Assembly (NCBI RefSeq): GCF_024171695.1
Contig: NZ_JAMTCF010000017.1
Span: forward strand, 124,001-188,000
Length of the DNA stretch: 64,000 nucleotides
Source of the DNA: Actinosynnema pretiosum
GTDB taxonomy: Bacteria > Actinomycetota > Actinomycetes > Mycobacteriales > Pseudonocardiaceae
Direction of reading: 5' to 3'
Shown: positions 42,926-52,481 of the stretch, in pieces
Layout of the letters: every line of letters starts with the position of its first letter
Position numbering within the stretch: the first letter of the stretch is position 1
Notes under the pieces: model-generated
Databases searched by the model: none
Told to the model about the DNA's origin: nothing
The model's input: only the letters and a program-made list of their open reading frames with translations
Position numbers and translations under genes: made by a program

Positions 42926-45457
42926 TTGGGGCAGCGGGACAGGAACCACCTGATCGTCACCGGACGCTGCACGACCGACAACTACGCGCCCATCAGGGGC
43001 GGGGGCTCCAGCGAGAAGCCGCCCAAACCGGGAAACCGCCGCGCGCACGGGACCGCCATCCGCGCCGGTCTTGACAAGGCCGAGCGCGAGGCGCGGGTCC
43101 ACCGCGAGCGCGTCTCCATCGACGTTCCAGGGGCCGTTCCCGGCGCCTACGTGGAGTTCGAGAGCTTTCCGGGCATCGAACTCGCCCTGGAGAGCCTGGA
43201 CTCGCAGGCGTCCGGGCCGCGTCCTGAGTTGCGCGCCGTGCGGCTCGAGGGGACCGAAGACGACCAGGTGCAGGTCGCCACGGTTTTCGTCCCCGAAGGC
43301 GCCATGGTCCGCTTCCTCAAGCGCGTGGACGCCTACCTCGCCGCAGCGGAGGAGGACGAGCCCGCGCACCGCAACCTGCTCGACCGCATCAGCGAGGTCC
43401 GGCGGGCCTCGGTGGAAGCGCTGTGGACCGATCCCGGCGCGTTGTTCCCCCGCGAGGAAGGTCCGGTGTGGTGGGAGCTCTGGTTGCGCCGCCGCGACGG
43501 TGACGAGCTGGCCAGACTGGCGACGTGCGCGGCGGAGCTCGGCTTCCAGGTCAAAGAACGCGCCTTGGGCTTCGACAGCAGACTGGTGGTGCTGGTCGAA
43601 GCCACGGTCGAGCAGTTGGGGACGGCGCTAGCGGTGCTGGACGACATCGCCGAGCTGCGGAGCCCTCGCTACCGGGCGGAGTTCCTGGACGGACTGACAG
43701 CCTTCGAGCAGGGGGAGTTCGTCGAGGAACTGGCTGATCGGGTCATACCCGCTCCAGCGGGTTCCCCGGTCGTGTGCGTGATCGACACCGGTGTCCACCG
43801 GAACCACCCCCTGCTGGAGCGCTCACTGGCGGAGCAGGACTGCCACGCCGCCGACCCCGCTTGGCAGGCGGTCACCGACGACGGCGGGCACGGCACCAAG
43901 ATGGCCGGACTCGCCCTCTACGGAGACCTGGGCGCGGCGATCGAAACCGGCTCCCCGATCGAGCTGGAGCACCGGTTGGAGTCCTTGAAGCTCCTGCCGC
44001 CCAGGGGAGCCAACGACCCGGAGCTCTACGGATCGATCACCGCAGGCGGGATCTCGGCGGTGGAGGTCGGCGCGCCAGGGCTGTCCCGCGCCTACGCGAT
44101 GGCCATCACCACCGAATCCGCCCGGATCGACGACTCCCTGAGAGGCAGGCCCACTTCGTGGTCCGCCTCCTTGGACGCGCTGATCGTCGGTCGGGACATC
44201 GACCAGTCGGTGGGCAAGTTCGAACTGCTGGAGCCCGCGAACCCGGACGCGTGCCGCTTGATCGTCGTCTCGGCCGGGAACGTCAGGCCGGAGTACGGCC
44301 ATGACCACCTGACCAGGAGCGACGTCGAGCCGATCGAGGACCCGGCGCAGTCCTGGAACGCCTTGACCGTCGGTGCTTTCACCGACGTCGACAGCCTGCA
44401 GAACCCGTCTGCGGGCTACGAGGGCTGGAGCCCGCTGGTCAAGCGGGGCGAGCTGTCCCCGTTCAGCCGAACCTCCGTGACCTTCGGCGACAAGTGGCCC
44501 ATCAAGCCCGACGTGGTGCTGGAAGGGGGCAACCTCGCGGAATCCCCCGGCGGGACCGAGCGGCACCCGCTCGGGGAGCTGGCGCTGCTCACCACCGCCG
44601 CGCCGCCCCGGCTGGGAACGCCGGGCAGCGGTCGTCAGCTGACCACGGTGAACGCGACCAGCGCCGCCACCGCGCAAGCGGCGCACCTCGCCGCGCAGAT
44701 CATGGCCGCCTACCCCCACCACTGGCCGGAGACGGTGCGGGCGCTGATCGTCCACTCGGCCGAGTGGACGCCCGTGATGCGCGGCCACCTGGACAACGAG
44801 CGCCGCAAGCGGGACAAGCGCACCCTGCTGCGCCGCTACGGGATGGGGGTGCCGAGCCTGGCGAGGGCCACCCGGAGCGCGAGCGACGCGCTGACCCTCG
44901 TCGTGGAGGAGACGATCACCCCGTTCCGGGCCAAGAAGCTCGCGGACATCCACTTCCACGACCTTCCCTGGCCCGGTGACACCCTGCTCGACCTGGGAGG
45001 CGCGGAGGTGCGGCTCAGGGTGACCCTCTCGTACTACGTCGAGCCCAACCCGGCCGATCGTGGTTGGAAGGGGCGCTACCGCTACGCCTCGCACGGTTTG
45101 CGGTTCGACGTGCGCAGGTCGAACGAGTCGCGCGACGAGTTCACCAAGCGCGTCAACGCGCAAGCCCTGGCCGAAGGCGAGGAGCGGCCGGACTCGGTGA
45201 AGGAAACCGGGGAGTGGGTCATCGGTGCGGACAGCCGCAGCCTGGGCTCCCTCCACTCCGACATCTGGACCGGAACCGCCTCCGACCTCGCCCAGCGCGG
45301 GATCATCGCGGTCTACCCGGTCGGCGGCTGGTGGAAGAACGACCCAGGGGAGCGCCAAGCCCGCTACGCCCTCGTCGTCTCCATCGAGACCCCCGGCGTG
45401 GACACCGACATCTACACCCCGGTCGCCCAGCAGCTCCAGATCCCGATCACCACCTGA
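42926..45457 (+). CDS. ietS: IetS-like cytoplasmic subtilisin-family protease
   Basis: 843 aa from TTG 42926 (GAGGTG upstream). No signal peptide, so cytoplasmic. A 275-residue N-terminal region precedes the S8 domain: Asp287 (VCVIDTGVHRNHPLL), His322 (GGHGTKMAGLA), oxyanion Asn452 (VSAGN) and Ser579 in NATSAATA, where GTSMA is usual. A 230-residue C-terminal beta-rich domain follows (LRVTLSYYVEPNP, YRYASHGLRFDVRR). The triad is complete, so protease activity is expected. In IetAS the ATPase and protease act together; targets are unknown. Only 13 bp separate the genes. Confidence 0.82.
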   Translation: MGQRDRNHLIVTGRCTTDNYAPIRGGGSSEKPPKPGNRRAHGTAIRAGLDKAEREARVHRERVSIDVPGAVPGAYVEFESFPGIELALESLDSQASGPRPELRAVRLEGTEDDQVQVATVFVPEGAMVRFLKRVDAYLAAAEEDEPAHRNLLDRISEVRRASVEALWTDPGALFPREEGPVWWELWLRRRDGDELARLATCAAELGFQVKERALGFDSRLVVLVEATVEQLGTALAVLDDIAELRSPRYRAEFLDGLTAFEQGEFVEELADRVIPAPAGSPVVCVIDTGVHRNHPLLERSLAEQDCHAADPAWQAVTDDGGHGTKMAGLALYGDLGAAIETGSPIELEHRLESLKLLPPRGANDPELYGSITAGGISAVEVGAPGLSRAYAMAITTESARIDDSLRGRPTSWSASLDALIVGRDIDQSVGKFELLEPANPDACRLIVVSAGNVRPEYGHDHLTRSDVEPIEDPAQSWNALTVGAFTDVDSLQNPSAGYEGWSPLVKRGELSPFSRTSVTFGDKWPIKPDVVLEGGNLAESPGGTERHPLGELALLTTAAPPRLGTPGSGRQLTTVNATSAATAQAAHLAAQIMAAYPHHWPETVRALIVHSAEWTPVMRGHLDNERRKRDKRTLLRRYGMGVPSLARATRSASDALTLVVEETITPFRAKKLADIHFHDLPWPGDTLLDLGGAEVRLRVTLSYYVEPNPADRGWKGRYRYASHGLRFDVRRSNESRDEFTKRVNAQALAEGEERPDSVKETGEWVIGADSRSLGSLHSDIWTGTASDLAQRGIIAVYPVGGWWKNDPGERQARYALVVSIETPGVDTDIYTPVAQQLQIPITT

Positions 45458-45473
45458 CCCGCCGTCCCGCCCC

Positions 45474-46691
45474 TCACACCCCAGGCGCCAGCGCCGCGGG
45501 CTCCGCCGCCGCCAGGTTCTCCGGCAACCGCAACCCCTGCGTCAACGGCACCAGCTCCGCCTGGAGCACCAGCGCCGCCGCGCCGATCGCGGGCGCCGTC
45601 GACGCCGAGCGCGACAGCCGCACGTCCACCCCGCCGCTCCCGCGCCCCACCACCGCCCGCCCCAGCTCCTCCCGGATCACCGGCAGGTACACCGACCCCG
45701 CGACCGCGAACCCCGGCCCGGTCAGCACCAGCACCTCCAGGTCCATCAGGTTCGCCAGCGACCGCGCCGCCACCGCCACGCACCGCGCCGACCGCTCCAG
45801 CAGCCCCAGCGCCGCGCCCTCGCCCCGCCGGGCCGCGCGCGCCACGGCCGCGAAGTCCGCCGCCACCGACCCGCCCTTGAGCTCCCGCGCCAGCGACGGC
45901 AGCTCCCCGGCCTCCGCCACCACCGCCGCGGGCCCCGCCATGACCTCCAGGCACCCGCGCCCGCCGCACCAGCACACCGGCCCCAGCGCGTCCACGCTCA
46001 CGTGCCCGATCTCGCCCGCGTCGCCGCCGTTGCCCCGGTAGGTGATCCCGCCGATCACCAGCCCGGCCCCGAGCCGCGTCCCCATGCACAGCGCCGCCGA
46101 CGTCGCCGTCCCGCCGATCCCGCCGGACCAGTGCTCGCCCAGCGCGGCGGCCGTCGCGTCGTTGTCCACCGCCACCGGCAGCCCGACCGCGCGTCCCAGC
46201 TCGCCCACCAGGCCCTCGACGTCCGCCCCCGGCGCCCCCGGCGCGCCCGGCGACACGACCCCGACCCCGAGCACCAGCTCGCGCTCGATCCCCACGCCCT
46301 CCACCAGCGCCGACACCGAGTCCGCGACCTGCCCGACGACGGCGGCCGGGTCGGCCACGCCCGGTCGCAGGATGCGCGCCACGACCGCGCCGCCGAGGTT
46401 GGTCAGCACGTACGTGTTGCCCGCGTGGTCCAGGTGCACGCCGACCGCGTACCGCGCCGAGTGGTTCAGCTGGAGCAGCACCCGCCGCTTGCCGCCGGTG
46501 GACTCGGCCCGCCCGGTCTCCACGACGAGCCCCTCGTCGATCAGCTTGCGGACCACCGTGGAGATGGTCGCCCCGGTGAACCCGGTCGCCCCGATCAACC
46601 CGACCCGGCTGATCACGCCCGCCGCCCTGATCACGTCCAGGACGGTCGCCTTGCTGCTCGCGTGCGGTGTGGCCCGCGCCGGTCCGCTCAT
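45474..46691 (-). CDS. ROK-family repressor, probable regulator of the sugar locus
   Basis: 405 aa. HTH at the N terminus (ISRVGLIGATGFTGATISTVVRKL), then ROK domain with VDNDATAAALGEH, GTRLGAGLVIGG, and zinc motif CWCGGRGCLEV. ATG 46691 was chosen (GGTGGGG upstream, fold begins); the frame continues to 46796. It is divergent from the binding-protein gene of the ABC importer, and the promoter there shares a TTGACTT-TTT element with the GH36/GH2 promoter, so it likely represses both units until an oligosaccharide is present. Confidence 0.9.
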   Translation of the reverse strand: MSGPARATPHASSKATVLDVIRAAGVISRVGLIGATGFTGATISTVVRKLIDEGLVVETGRAESTGGKRRVLLQLNHSARYAVGVHLDHAGNTYVLTNLGGAVVARILRPGVADPAAVVGQVADSVSALVEGVGIERELVLGVGVVSPGAPGAPGADVEGLVGELGRAVGLPVAVDNDATAAALGEHWSGGIGGTATSAALCMGTRLGAGLVIGGITYRGNGGDAGEIGHVSVDALGPVCWCGGRGCLEVMAGPAAVVAEAGELPSLARELKGGSVAADFAAVARAARRGEGAALGLLERSARCVAVAARSLANLMDLEVLVLTGPGFAVAGSVYLPVIREELGRAVVGRGSGGVDVRLSRSASTAPAIGAAALVLQAELVPLTQGLRLPENLAAAEPAALAPGV

Positions 46692-46778
46692 GCCCCCCAC
46701 CCCACCAAACCTGCCGAAGACCCGCCCGAAGGCTACCAACGAACCACCGCCCGGTGACCGTCCCGCGACGCCCAGGTA

Positions 46779-46806
46779 TTGACTTCGTTTCTTCAATGAC
46801 TAAACA
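46779..46806 (+). promoter_or_regulatory. promoter of the ABC importer operon with overlapping palindrome
   Basis: TTGACT (46779-46784), 16-bp spacer, TAAACA (46801-46806). TTGA...TCAA arms (46779-46796) overlap the -35 box, a plausible ROK operator. The leader to ATG 46870 is about 60 nt and holds AAAGGA. Confidence 0.6.
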
Positions 46807-46869
46807 ATCCTGCCCAAGCCGGGCGGCTCGCGCCACCTAGCGCGCCGCAAGCCACGAAAGGAATCAACG

Positions 46870-48552
46870 ATGTTCCTGAAGGCACAGCGCTCACGCAGGC
46901 GGCTGGCGGCGGTGGTCCTCGCCGCGGCGTTGGCAGCGGCAGGCTGCGGCGGTTCCGGGGGCGGCGGCGGGACGGCCGCCGACACCCTCGTCGTCTACAC
47001 CGGTCAGGCGGGTGACTGGCAGCTCAACTTCAACCCGTACTCGCCCACCCGCATCGAGGGCCTCGGCACGATCTTCGAGCCGCTGTTCTTCTACAACGTC
47101 ACCGGCTCCACCGACCCCGTGAAGCGCCTCGGCGAGAGCTTCGAGTGGAACGCCGACGGCACCGTCCTCTCCATCACCACCCGCTCCGGCGCCACCTGGA
47201 CGGACGGGAAGCCGTTCACCGCCAAGGACGTCGTCTTCACCCTGGACATGGTCGCCAAGACCCCGACCATGAACAGCGTCGGCTACAAGGGCAAGGCCGC
47301 CGCGATCGACGACACGCACCTCACGGTCACCTTCGACGAGCCCTCGTACCTGGTCGGCCCGCAGGTCCTCGGCCGCACCTGGATCGTCCCCGAGCACCTG
47401 TGGGGCCAGCTCTCCGACCCGGCCACCGACGTGATCGCGTCCCCGGTCGGCACCGGCCCGTTCCAGCTCGACGAGTTCAAGGCGCAGGCCTTCACCCTCA
47501 AGGCCAACGAGGGCTACCACAGCGGCGCGCCCGCGGTGAAGAAGATCCGCTACCTCTCGCTGTCCGGCAACCAGGCCGGGGCCGACGCGCTCAAGGCGGG
47601 CCAGGTCGACTGGCAGACCGGCCCCGTCCCGGACATCGCGAACGTCGAGAAGAACTACCCCGGCTACAAGGCCAACACCACCCCGATGAACCAGGCCGCG
47701 CTGCTGACCTGCTCCAACGCCGCCCTGGGCTGCGAGGGCCCGCAGACCGACCCTGCGGTGCGCAAGGCCGTCTACTACGCGCTCAACCGCACCCAGGTGA
47801 ACTCGCTCGCGTTCGAGAACACCGCCAGCGAGATCTCCCCCGGATTCGCCCTCCTCGGCCGCGACGACGACGTCATCTCCGGCAAGCTCGCCGAGCGCAC
47901 CGCCCCCATGCAGCCCGACACCGCCAAGGCCGGGCAGCTCCTCGAAGGCGCGGGCTACGCCAAGGGCGGCGACGGCTTCTACGCCAAGGACGGCCAGCAG
48001 CTCGCCCTCAACGTCAAGGTCGTCGCGGGCTGGACCGACTACATCACCGCGCTCGACACGATGACCCAGCAGCTCCAGCAGGCGGGCATCAAGCTCAACG
48101 TGCAGCAGTCGTCCTGGAACGAGTGGGCCGACGCGCGCGGCCAGGGCAAGTACCAGCTGATCATCGACTCGCTCTACCAGGGCCCGGCCGCCGACCCGTT
48201 CTACCTCTACAGCTACTTCTTCGCGACCTCCTCCACCGCGCCGGTCGGCCAGACCGCGACCCCGAACTTCGCCCGCGTCTCCGACCCGGCCATCGACGCC
48301 GCGATCGACGCCCTCAAGGCCATCGACCCGAAGGACACCGCCGCGCGCCAGCCGCACCTGGACGCCATCCAGACCCGGATCGAGGAGACCGTCCCCTACA
48401 TCCCGCTGCTGACCGTCGGGACCACCAGCGAGTACAACGCGAAGAAGTTCACCGGCTGGCCCGACGAGTCCAACCCGTACGCGTTCTTCGCCGTCTGGTC
48501 CGCGCCGGACAACTCCGAGATCTACCGGACCCTCAAGCCCGCCGGTCAGTGA
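46870..48552 (+). CDS. family-5 extracellular solute-binding lipoprotein of ABC importer
   Basis: 560 aa. Lipoprotein signal with lipobox AAGC (Cys26), then a Gly-rich spacer and an SBP family 5 fold (DTLVVYTGQAGDWQLNFNPYS, FEPLFFYNVT, GATWTDGKPFTAKDVVFTLDM, VGTGPFQLDEF). Family 5 proteins bind peptides but also oligosaccharides (cello-, manno- and xylo-oligomers). With GH36 and GH2 enzymes nearby, galacto/manno-oligosaccharides are the best guess. First gene of an importer operon. Confidence 0.9.
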   Translation: MFLKAQRSRRRLAAVVLAAALAAAGCGGSGGGGGTAADTLVVYTGQAGDWQLNFNPYSPTRIEGLGTIFEPLFFYNVTGSTDPVKRLGESFEWNADGTVLSITTRSGATWTDGKPFTAKDVVFTLDMVAKTPTMNSVGYKGKAAAIDDTHLTVTFDEPSYLVGPQVLGRTWIVPEHLWGQLSDPATDVIASPVGTGPFQLDEFKAQAFTLKANEGYHSGAPAVKKIRYLSLSGNQAGADALKAGQVDWQTGPVPDIANVEKNYPGYKANTTPMNQAALLTCSNAALGCEGPQTDPAVRKAVYYALNRTQVNSLAFENTASEISPGFALLGRDDDVISGKLAERTAPMQPDTAKAGQLLEGAGYAKGGDGFYAKDGQQLALNVKVVAGWTDYITALDTMTQQLQQAGIKLNVQQSSWNEWADARGQGKYQLIIDSLYQGPAADPFYLYSYFFATSSTAPVGQTATPNFARVSDPAIDAAIDALKAIDPKDTAARQPHLDAIQTRIEETVPYIPLLTVGTTSEYNAKKFTGWPDESNPYAFFAVWSAPDNSEIYRTLKPAGQ

Positions 48553-48556
48553 CGCG

Positions 48557-49546
48557 ATGCGGTACTACGCGCGAAAACTGGGGTTCTACCTGGTCGCCCT
48601 CTGGGCGGCGCTCACCCTGAACTTCTTCATCCCCCGGCTCATGCCGGGCAACCCCGTCGACACCCTCATGGCCAAGCTCGCCCAGCGCGGCGGCCAGGTC
48701 GACGCCGAGGCCCGCCGCGCCTACGCGCTGCTGCTCGGCGGCGACAGCGAGGGAACCCTGCTGGAGCAGTACTTCGCGTACCTGGGCAACCTGGCGCGCG
48801 GCGAGCTGGGCGTGTCCGTCAGCGCGTTCCCCACGCCCGTGTCGGAGGTCATCTCCGGCGCGCTGCCGTGGACGGTCGTGCTGGTCGGCGTGGCCACGGT
48901 GCTGTCGTTCCTGCTCGGCATCGGGCTCGGCGCGTTCGTCGGCTGGCGGCGCGGCACCTGGCTGGACTCGCTCGTCCCGGCCACCACGCTGCTCGCGGCC
49001 GTGCCGTACTTCTGGCTCGCGCTGATCCTGGTGGCGCTGCTGGCGTCCGGGCTCGGCTGGTTCCCGCTCATCGGCGGGTACGACGTCGTGCTCGACACCG
49101 GGTGGAACGCCGACTTCATCGGCTCGGCGATCTACCACGGCACGCTGCCCGCGCTGACCATCGTGCTGTCCTCGATCGGCGGCTGGCTGCTGGGGATGCG
49201 CAACATGATGGTCTCCACCACCGCCGAGGACTACGTGCTCACCGCGCAGGCCAAGGGTCTGCGGGGCTCTCGGGTCATGGTCCGGTACGCCGCGCGCAAC
49301 GCGGTGCTGCCGTCGTTCGCCGCGTTCGCCATCTCGCTGGGCTTCGTGGTGTCCGGCTCGATCATCACCGAGCAGGTGTTCTCCTACCCCGGCATCGGCT
49401 CCAAGCTGCTGCAGGCGGTGCAGAACAACGACTACGCCCTCATGCAGGGCATCTTCCTGGTCATCACGATCGCCGTGCTCGGCGCGAACCTCGTGGTGGA
49501 CCTGCTGTACGCCGTCGTCGACCCGCGCACCCGCGCCGAGGGCTGA
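48557..49546 (+). CDS. ABC importer permease, DppB/OppB type
   Basis: 329 aa, six membrane helices. N-terminal KLGFYLVALWAALTLNFFIPRLMPGNP and C-terminal binding-protein-dependent transport signature (EDYVLTAQAKGLRGSRVM, PSFAAFAISLG, EQVFSYPGIGSKLLQAV). ATG 48557 lies 4 bp after the binding-protein stop, so translation is coupled. Partner of the fused permease/ATPase downstream. Confidence 0.92.
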   Translation: MRYYARKLGFYLVALWAALTLNFFIPRLMPGNPVDTLMAKLAQRGGQVDAEARRAYALLLGGDSEGTLLEQYFAYLGNLARGELGVSVSAFPTPVSEVISGALPWTVVLVGVATVLSFLLGIGLGAFVGWRRGTWLDSLVPATTLLAAVPYFWLALILVALLASGLGWFPLIGGYDVVLDTGWNADFIGSAIYHGTLPALTIVLSSIGGWLLGMRNMMVSTTAEDYVLTAQAKGLRGSRVMVRYAARNAVLPSFAAFAISLGFVVSGSIITEQVFSYPGIGSKLLQAVQNNDYALMQGIFLVITIAVLGANLVVDLLYAVVDPRTRAEG

Positions 49547-49559
49547 GAGGAGCGCGCCC

Positions 49560-51332
49560 ATGACCACCCTCGCTCCCGTGCCCGCCGCGGAACCCGCGGT
49601 GCGCGCGGGCTGGCGCTCGATGCTGCCGCGCTGGTCGCCGAAGCTGGCGGTCGGACTCGGCCTCATCGGGGCCATCACCCTGTTCGCGCTGATCGGGCCG
49701 CTGCTCACCGGCGACCCGGCCACCATCCGCGACATCGGCCTCACCCCGCCCGGCGGCGAGCACCCGCTGGGCACCACCCAGACCGGCCAGGACGTGCTCG
49801 CCCAGCTCGCCCACGCCACCGGCGGCTCGCTCAAGCTGGGGCTGACGGTCGGCGTGCTGGCCACGCTGCTGTCCGCGCTGTTCGGCATCGTCGGCACCTA
49901 CGTCGGCGGCGTGGTGGACGAGTCGTTCTCGTTGTTCTCCAACGTGATGCTGGTGATCCCGACGCTGCCCCTGGTGATCGTGATCTCCGCGTTCGTGCCC
50001 GCAGAGCAGCGCGGCGCGTGGACCATCGCCCTGGTGCTGGCCATCACCGGCTGGGCGGCGTCGGCGCGGGTGCTGCGCGCGCAGACGCTGTCCGTGCGCA
50101 CCAGGGACTACGTGGCGGCGGCCCGCGTCGCGGGGGAGAAGCCGTGGCGGGTCATCGCCGTGGAGATCCTCCCGAACCTGCTGCCGCTGCTGGCCTCCCA
50201 GTTCGTGTACACGGTCATCTCGGCGATCCTGAACGAGGCCGGGCTGTCGTTCCTGGGGCTGGGCGCGTCCAACTCGTCCACCCTCGGCACGATGCTCTAC
50301 TACGCGCAGAACGGCTTCGCGCTCCAGCGGGAGGCCTGGTGGTGGTTCGTGCCGCCGGGGCTGCTGATCGCGCTGTTCGGCTGCGGGCTCGCGCTGGTGA
50401 ACTTCAGCATCGACGAGATCATCAACCCGAAGCTGCGCGACGTGCCGCTGCGGGTGAAGGAGCCCGAGCGCACCGCCGTGCCCGCGCCGCGCGCCGACGA
50501 GGACGCGGTGCTGACCGTGGAGGGGCTGTCGGTCGAGTACCGGACCGAGCGGCCGGTGCGGGCGGTCCGGGACGTGTCGCTGACCCTGCGGCGCGGCGAG
50601 ATCCTGGGCCTGGCCGGGGAGTCCGGCTGCGGCAAGACCACGCTCGCGTACGCGGTGAGCAGGCTGCACCGGCCGCCCGCCGAGATCACCGGCGGCACGG
50701 TCACGTTCCACGGCGAGCGCGACGAGGACGTGCTGGCGCTGCGGCCGGAGGAGCTGCGGGCGTTCCGCTGGTCCGAGCTGTCGATGGTGTTCCAGGGCGC
50801 GATGAACGCCCTGAACCCGGTGACGACGGTCCACGCGCAGCTCGACGACGTGCTCACCACCCACCGGCCCGGCATGGCCAAGGCCGAGCGGCGTGCCAGG
50901 TGCGCCGAGGTGCTGGGCCTGGTCGGCGTCGACCCGGCGCGGCTCGACTCGTACCCGCACGAGCTGTCCGGCGGGATGCGGCAGCGCGTGGTGATCGCCA
51001 TGGCGCTGCTGCTGAACCCGCAGATCATGGTGATGGACGAGCCGACCACGGCGCTGGACGTGGTGGTGCAGCGGGGGATCCTGCGGGAGATCCTGCGGCT
51101 GCGCGACGAGATCGGCTTCGCGGTCCTGCTCATCACCCACGACCTGCCGCTGCTGCTGGAGGTCGCGGACCGGATCGCGGTGATGAAGGACGGCGAGGTG
51201 GTGGAGCTGGCCGACGCGGAGCGGATGCGCCTGCGGCCGGAGCACCCGTACACCAGGCAGCTGCTCGACTCGTTCCCCAGCCTGACCGGGGAGCGCGGCT
51301 CGTTCGTGCGGAGCGGGGGGAGTTCGGCGTGA
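49560..51332 (+). CDS. fused ABC permease (DppC type) and ATPase (DppD type)
   Basis: 590 aa. Residues about 1-295 are an inner-membrane permease (GEHPLGTTQTGQDVLAQL, RTRDYVAAARVAGEKPWRVI, LSFLGLGASNSSTLGTMLYY); 305-590 are an ABC ATPase with Walker A GESGCGKTT, Q loop MVFQGAMNALNP, signature LSGGMRQR and Walker B IMVMDEPTTALD, and the OppD-type C terminus EHPYTRQLLDSFP. This fusion is known in actinobacterial peptide/sugar importers. ATG 49560 follows AGAGGAG. Confidence 0.93.
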   Translation: MTTLAPVPAAEPAVRAGWRSMLPRWSPKLAVGLGLIGAITLFALIGPLLTGDPATIRDIGLTPPGGEHPLGTTQTGQDVLAQLAHATGGSLKLGLTVGVLATLLSALFGIVGTYVGGVVDESFSLFSNVMLVIPTLPLVIVISAFVPAEQRGAWTIALVLAITGWAASARVLRAQTLSVRTRDYVAAARVAGEKPWRVIAVEILPNLLPLLASQFVYTVISAILNEAGLSFLGLGASNSSTLGTMLYYAQNGFALQREAWWWFVPPGLLIALFGCGLALVNFSIDEIINPKLRDVPLRVKEPERTAVPAPRADEDAVLTVEGLSVEYRTERPVRAVRDVSLTLRRGEILGLAGESGCGKTTLAYAVSRLHRPPAEITGGTVTFHGERDEDVLALRPEELRAFRWSELSMVFQGAMNALNPVTTVHAQLDDVLTTHRPGMAKAERRARCAEVLGLVGVDPARLDSYPHELSGGMRQRVVIAMALLLNPQIMVMDEPTTALDVVVQRGILREILRLRDEIGFAVLLITHDLPLLLEVADRIAVMKDGEVVELADAERMRLRPEHPYTRQLLDSFPSLTGERGSFVRSGGSSA

Positions 51333-52183
51333 CCACGTTGGAGGCGCGGGAGCTGGTGAAGGACTTCACCGTCCGGTCGGGCTGGCGGCGCGGCCGGTTG
51401 CGGGCGGTGGACCGGGTGTCGTTCACCCTCACGCCGGGCCGGACGGTCGCGCTGGTCGGCGAGTCCGGGTCGGGGAAGTCGACGATCGCGCGGATGATCG
51501 CGAGGCTGGAGCGGCCGACGTCCGGCGAGATCGTGGTGGAGGCGGACGGCGCGCGGGTGCCCGACCGGGAGTACCGGGACCACGTGCAGATGGTGTTCCA
51601 GGACCCGTTCGCCTCGCTGAACCCGTTCCACACCGTGGAGCACCACCTGGTCCGCCCGCTGCGCCTGCACGGCCTGCCGTCCGGTTCGGCGCAGGTCAGG
51701 GCGTTGTTGGACCGGGTGAGCCTGCCCGGTGAGCTGGCGTCGCGACGGCCCCACGAGCTGTCCGGCGGGCAGCGGCAGCGGGTGGCGATCGCGCGGGCGC
51801 TGGCGCCGGGGGCGAAGGTGGTGGTGGCGGACGAGCCGGTGTCGATGCTGGACGTGTCGATCCGGTTGGGCGTGCTGAACCTGCTGGCGAGGTTGCAGCG
51901 CGAGGAGTCGCTGGCGGTCCTGTACATCACCCACGACCTGGCGACCGCGCGGCACTTCTCGGACGACATCCTGGTGCTGTACAAGGGGAAGGTGGTGGAG
52001 CGGGGGCCCGCGGACGACGTGATCCTGACTCCGAGGCACCCGTACACGAAGCTCCTGGCGGAGGCGGCCCCGAACCCGGAGGCGCGGGGGAGGGCGTTCA
52101 CCGTCGACCAGGCTGAGGTGGAGCGCGCGGGCAGGGCGGCGGCCTACGACCACGTGACGGGTGAGTGGGAGGAAGTCGCCTAG
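51329..52183 (+). CDS. ABC importer ATPase, DppF/OppF type
   Basis: 284 aa. Walker A GESGSGKST, Q loop QMVFQDPFASLNPFHT, signature LSGGQRQR, Walker B VVVADEPVSMLDVS, H loop ITHD, and C-terminal HPYTKLLAEAAP. It pairs with the ATPase half of the upstream fusion. GTG 51329 lies in the preceding stop (GTGA). A 14-bp hairpin terminator ends the operon. Confidence 0.93.
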   Translation: MTTLEARELVKDFTVRSGWRRGRLRAVDRVSFTLTPGRTVALVGESGSGKSTIARMIARLERPTSGEIVVEADGARVPDREYRDHVQMVFQDPFASLNPFHTVEHHLVRPLRLHGLPSGSAQVRALLDRVSLPGELASRRPHELSGGQRQRVAIARALAPGAKVVVADEPVSMLDVSIRLGVLNLLARLQREESLAVLYITHDLATARHFSDDILVLYKGKVVERGPADDVILTPRHPYTKLLAEAAPNPEARGRAFTVDQAEVERAGRAAAYDHVTGEWEEVA

Positions 52184-52189
52184 GGGGTT

Positions 52190-52225
52190 GGTCGCGCCCG
52201 TCCTCGCGGTGGGACGGGCGCGACC
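52190..52225 (+). terminator. terminator of the ABC importer operon
   Basis: Perfect 14-bp arms 52190-52203 and 52212-52225 with an 8-nt loop, 6 bp past the stop codon. Confidence 0.85.
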
Positions 52226-52303
52226 CCGCTGTTCAGGTGACGGAAGTTCACCTTCGCCCGTTCGCGGGCACCCCCGGTGCATTCGACTTCCGGAGGTGGC
52301 GCC

Positions 52304-52477
52304 GTGAACCGCGGCCTGTTCGTGGGTGTGGTCGTGCTGGGCGTGCTCCTGGTCGGCGTGCTGATGCCGACCGCGAGCGCGGGCGAACCGACGGCGAACG
52401 GCGGCGCGATCTACACCGTGTTCCTGGCGGCGATCCTGGCGGGCACGATGCTGGGCACGTCCGACGAGCGGCGCTGA
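52304..52477 (+). CDS. mini membrane protein A (57 aa), paralogue of 52950-53129
   Basis: 57 aa with two hydrophobic segments (about 5-22 and 36-50) around a short polar loop, ending in basic RR. GTG 52304 has an ideal GGAGGTGG upstream. It aligns with the protein at 52950: GLF, VL, LL-GVL-PTA-AG, A-G-A-Y-V, AA, GT and a final RR are shared. Upstream, AGGTGA and TCACCT form an inverted repeat (52235-52253). No family recognised; small membrane regulators or stress peptides are possible. Confidence 0.65.
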   Translation: MNRGLFVGVVVLGVLLVGVLMPTASAGEPTANGGAIYTVFLAAILAGTMLGTSDERR

Positions 52478-52481
52478 GCGG

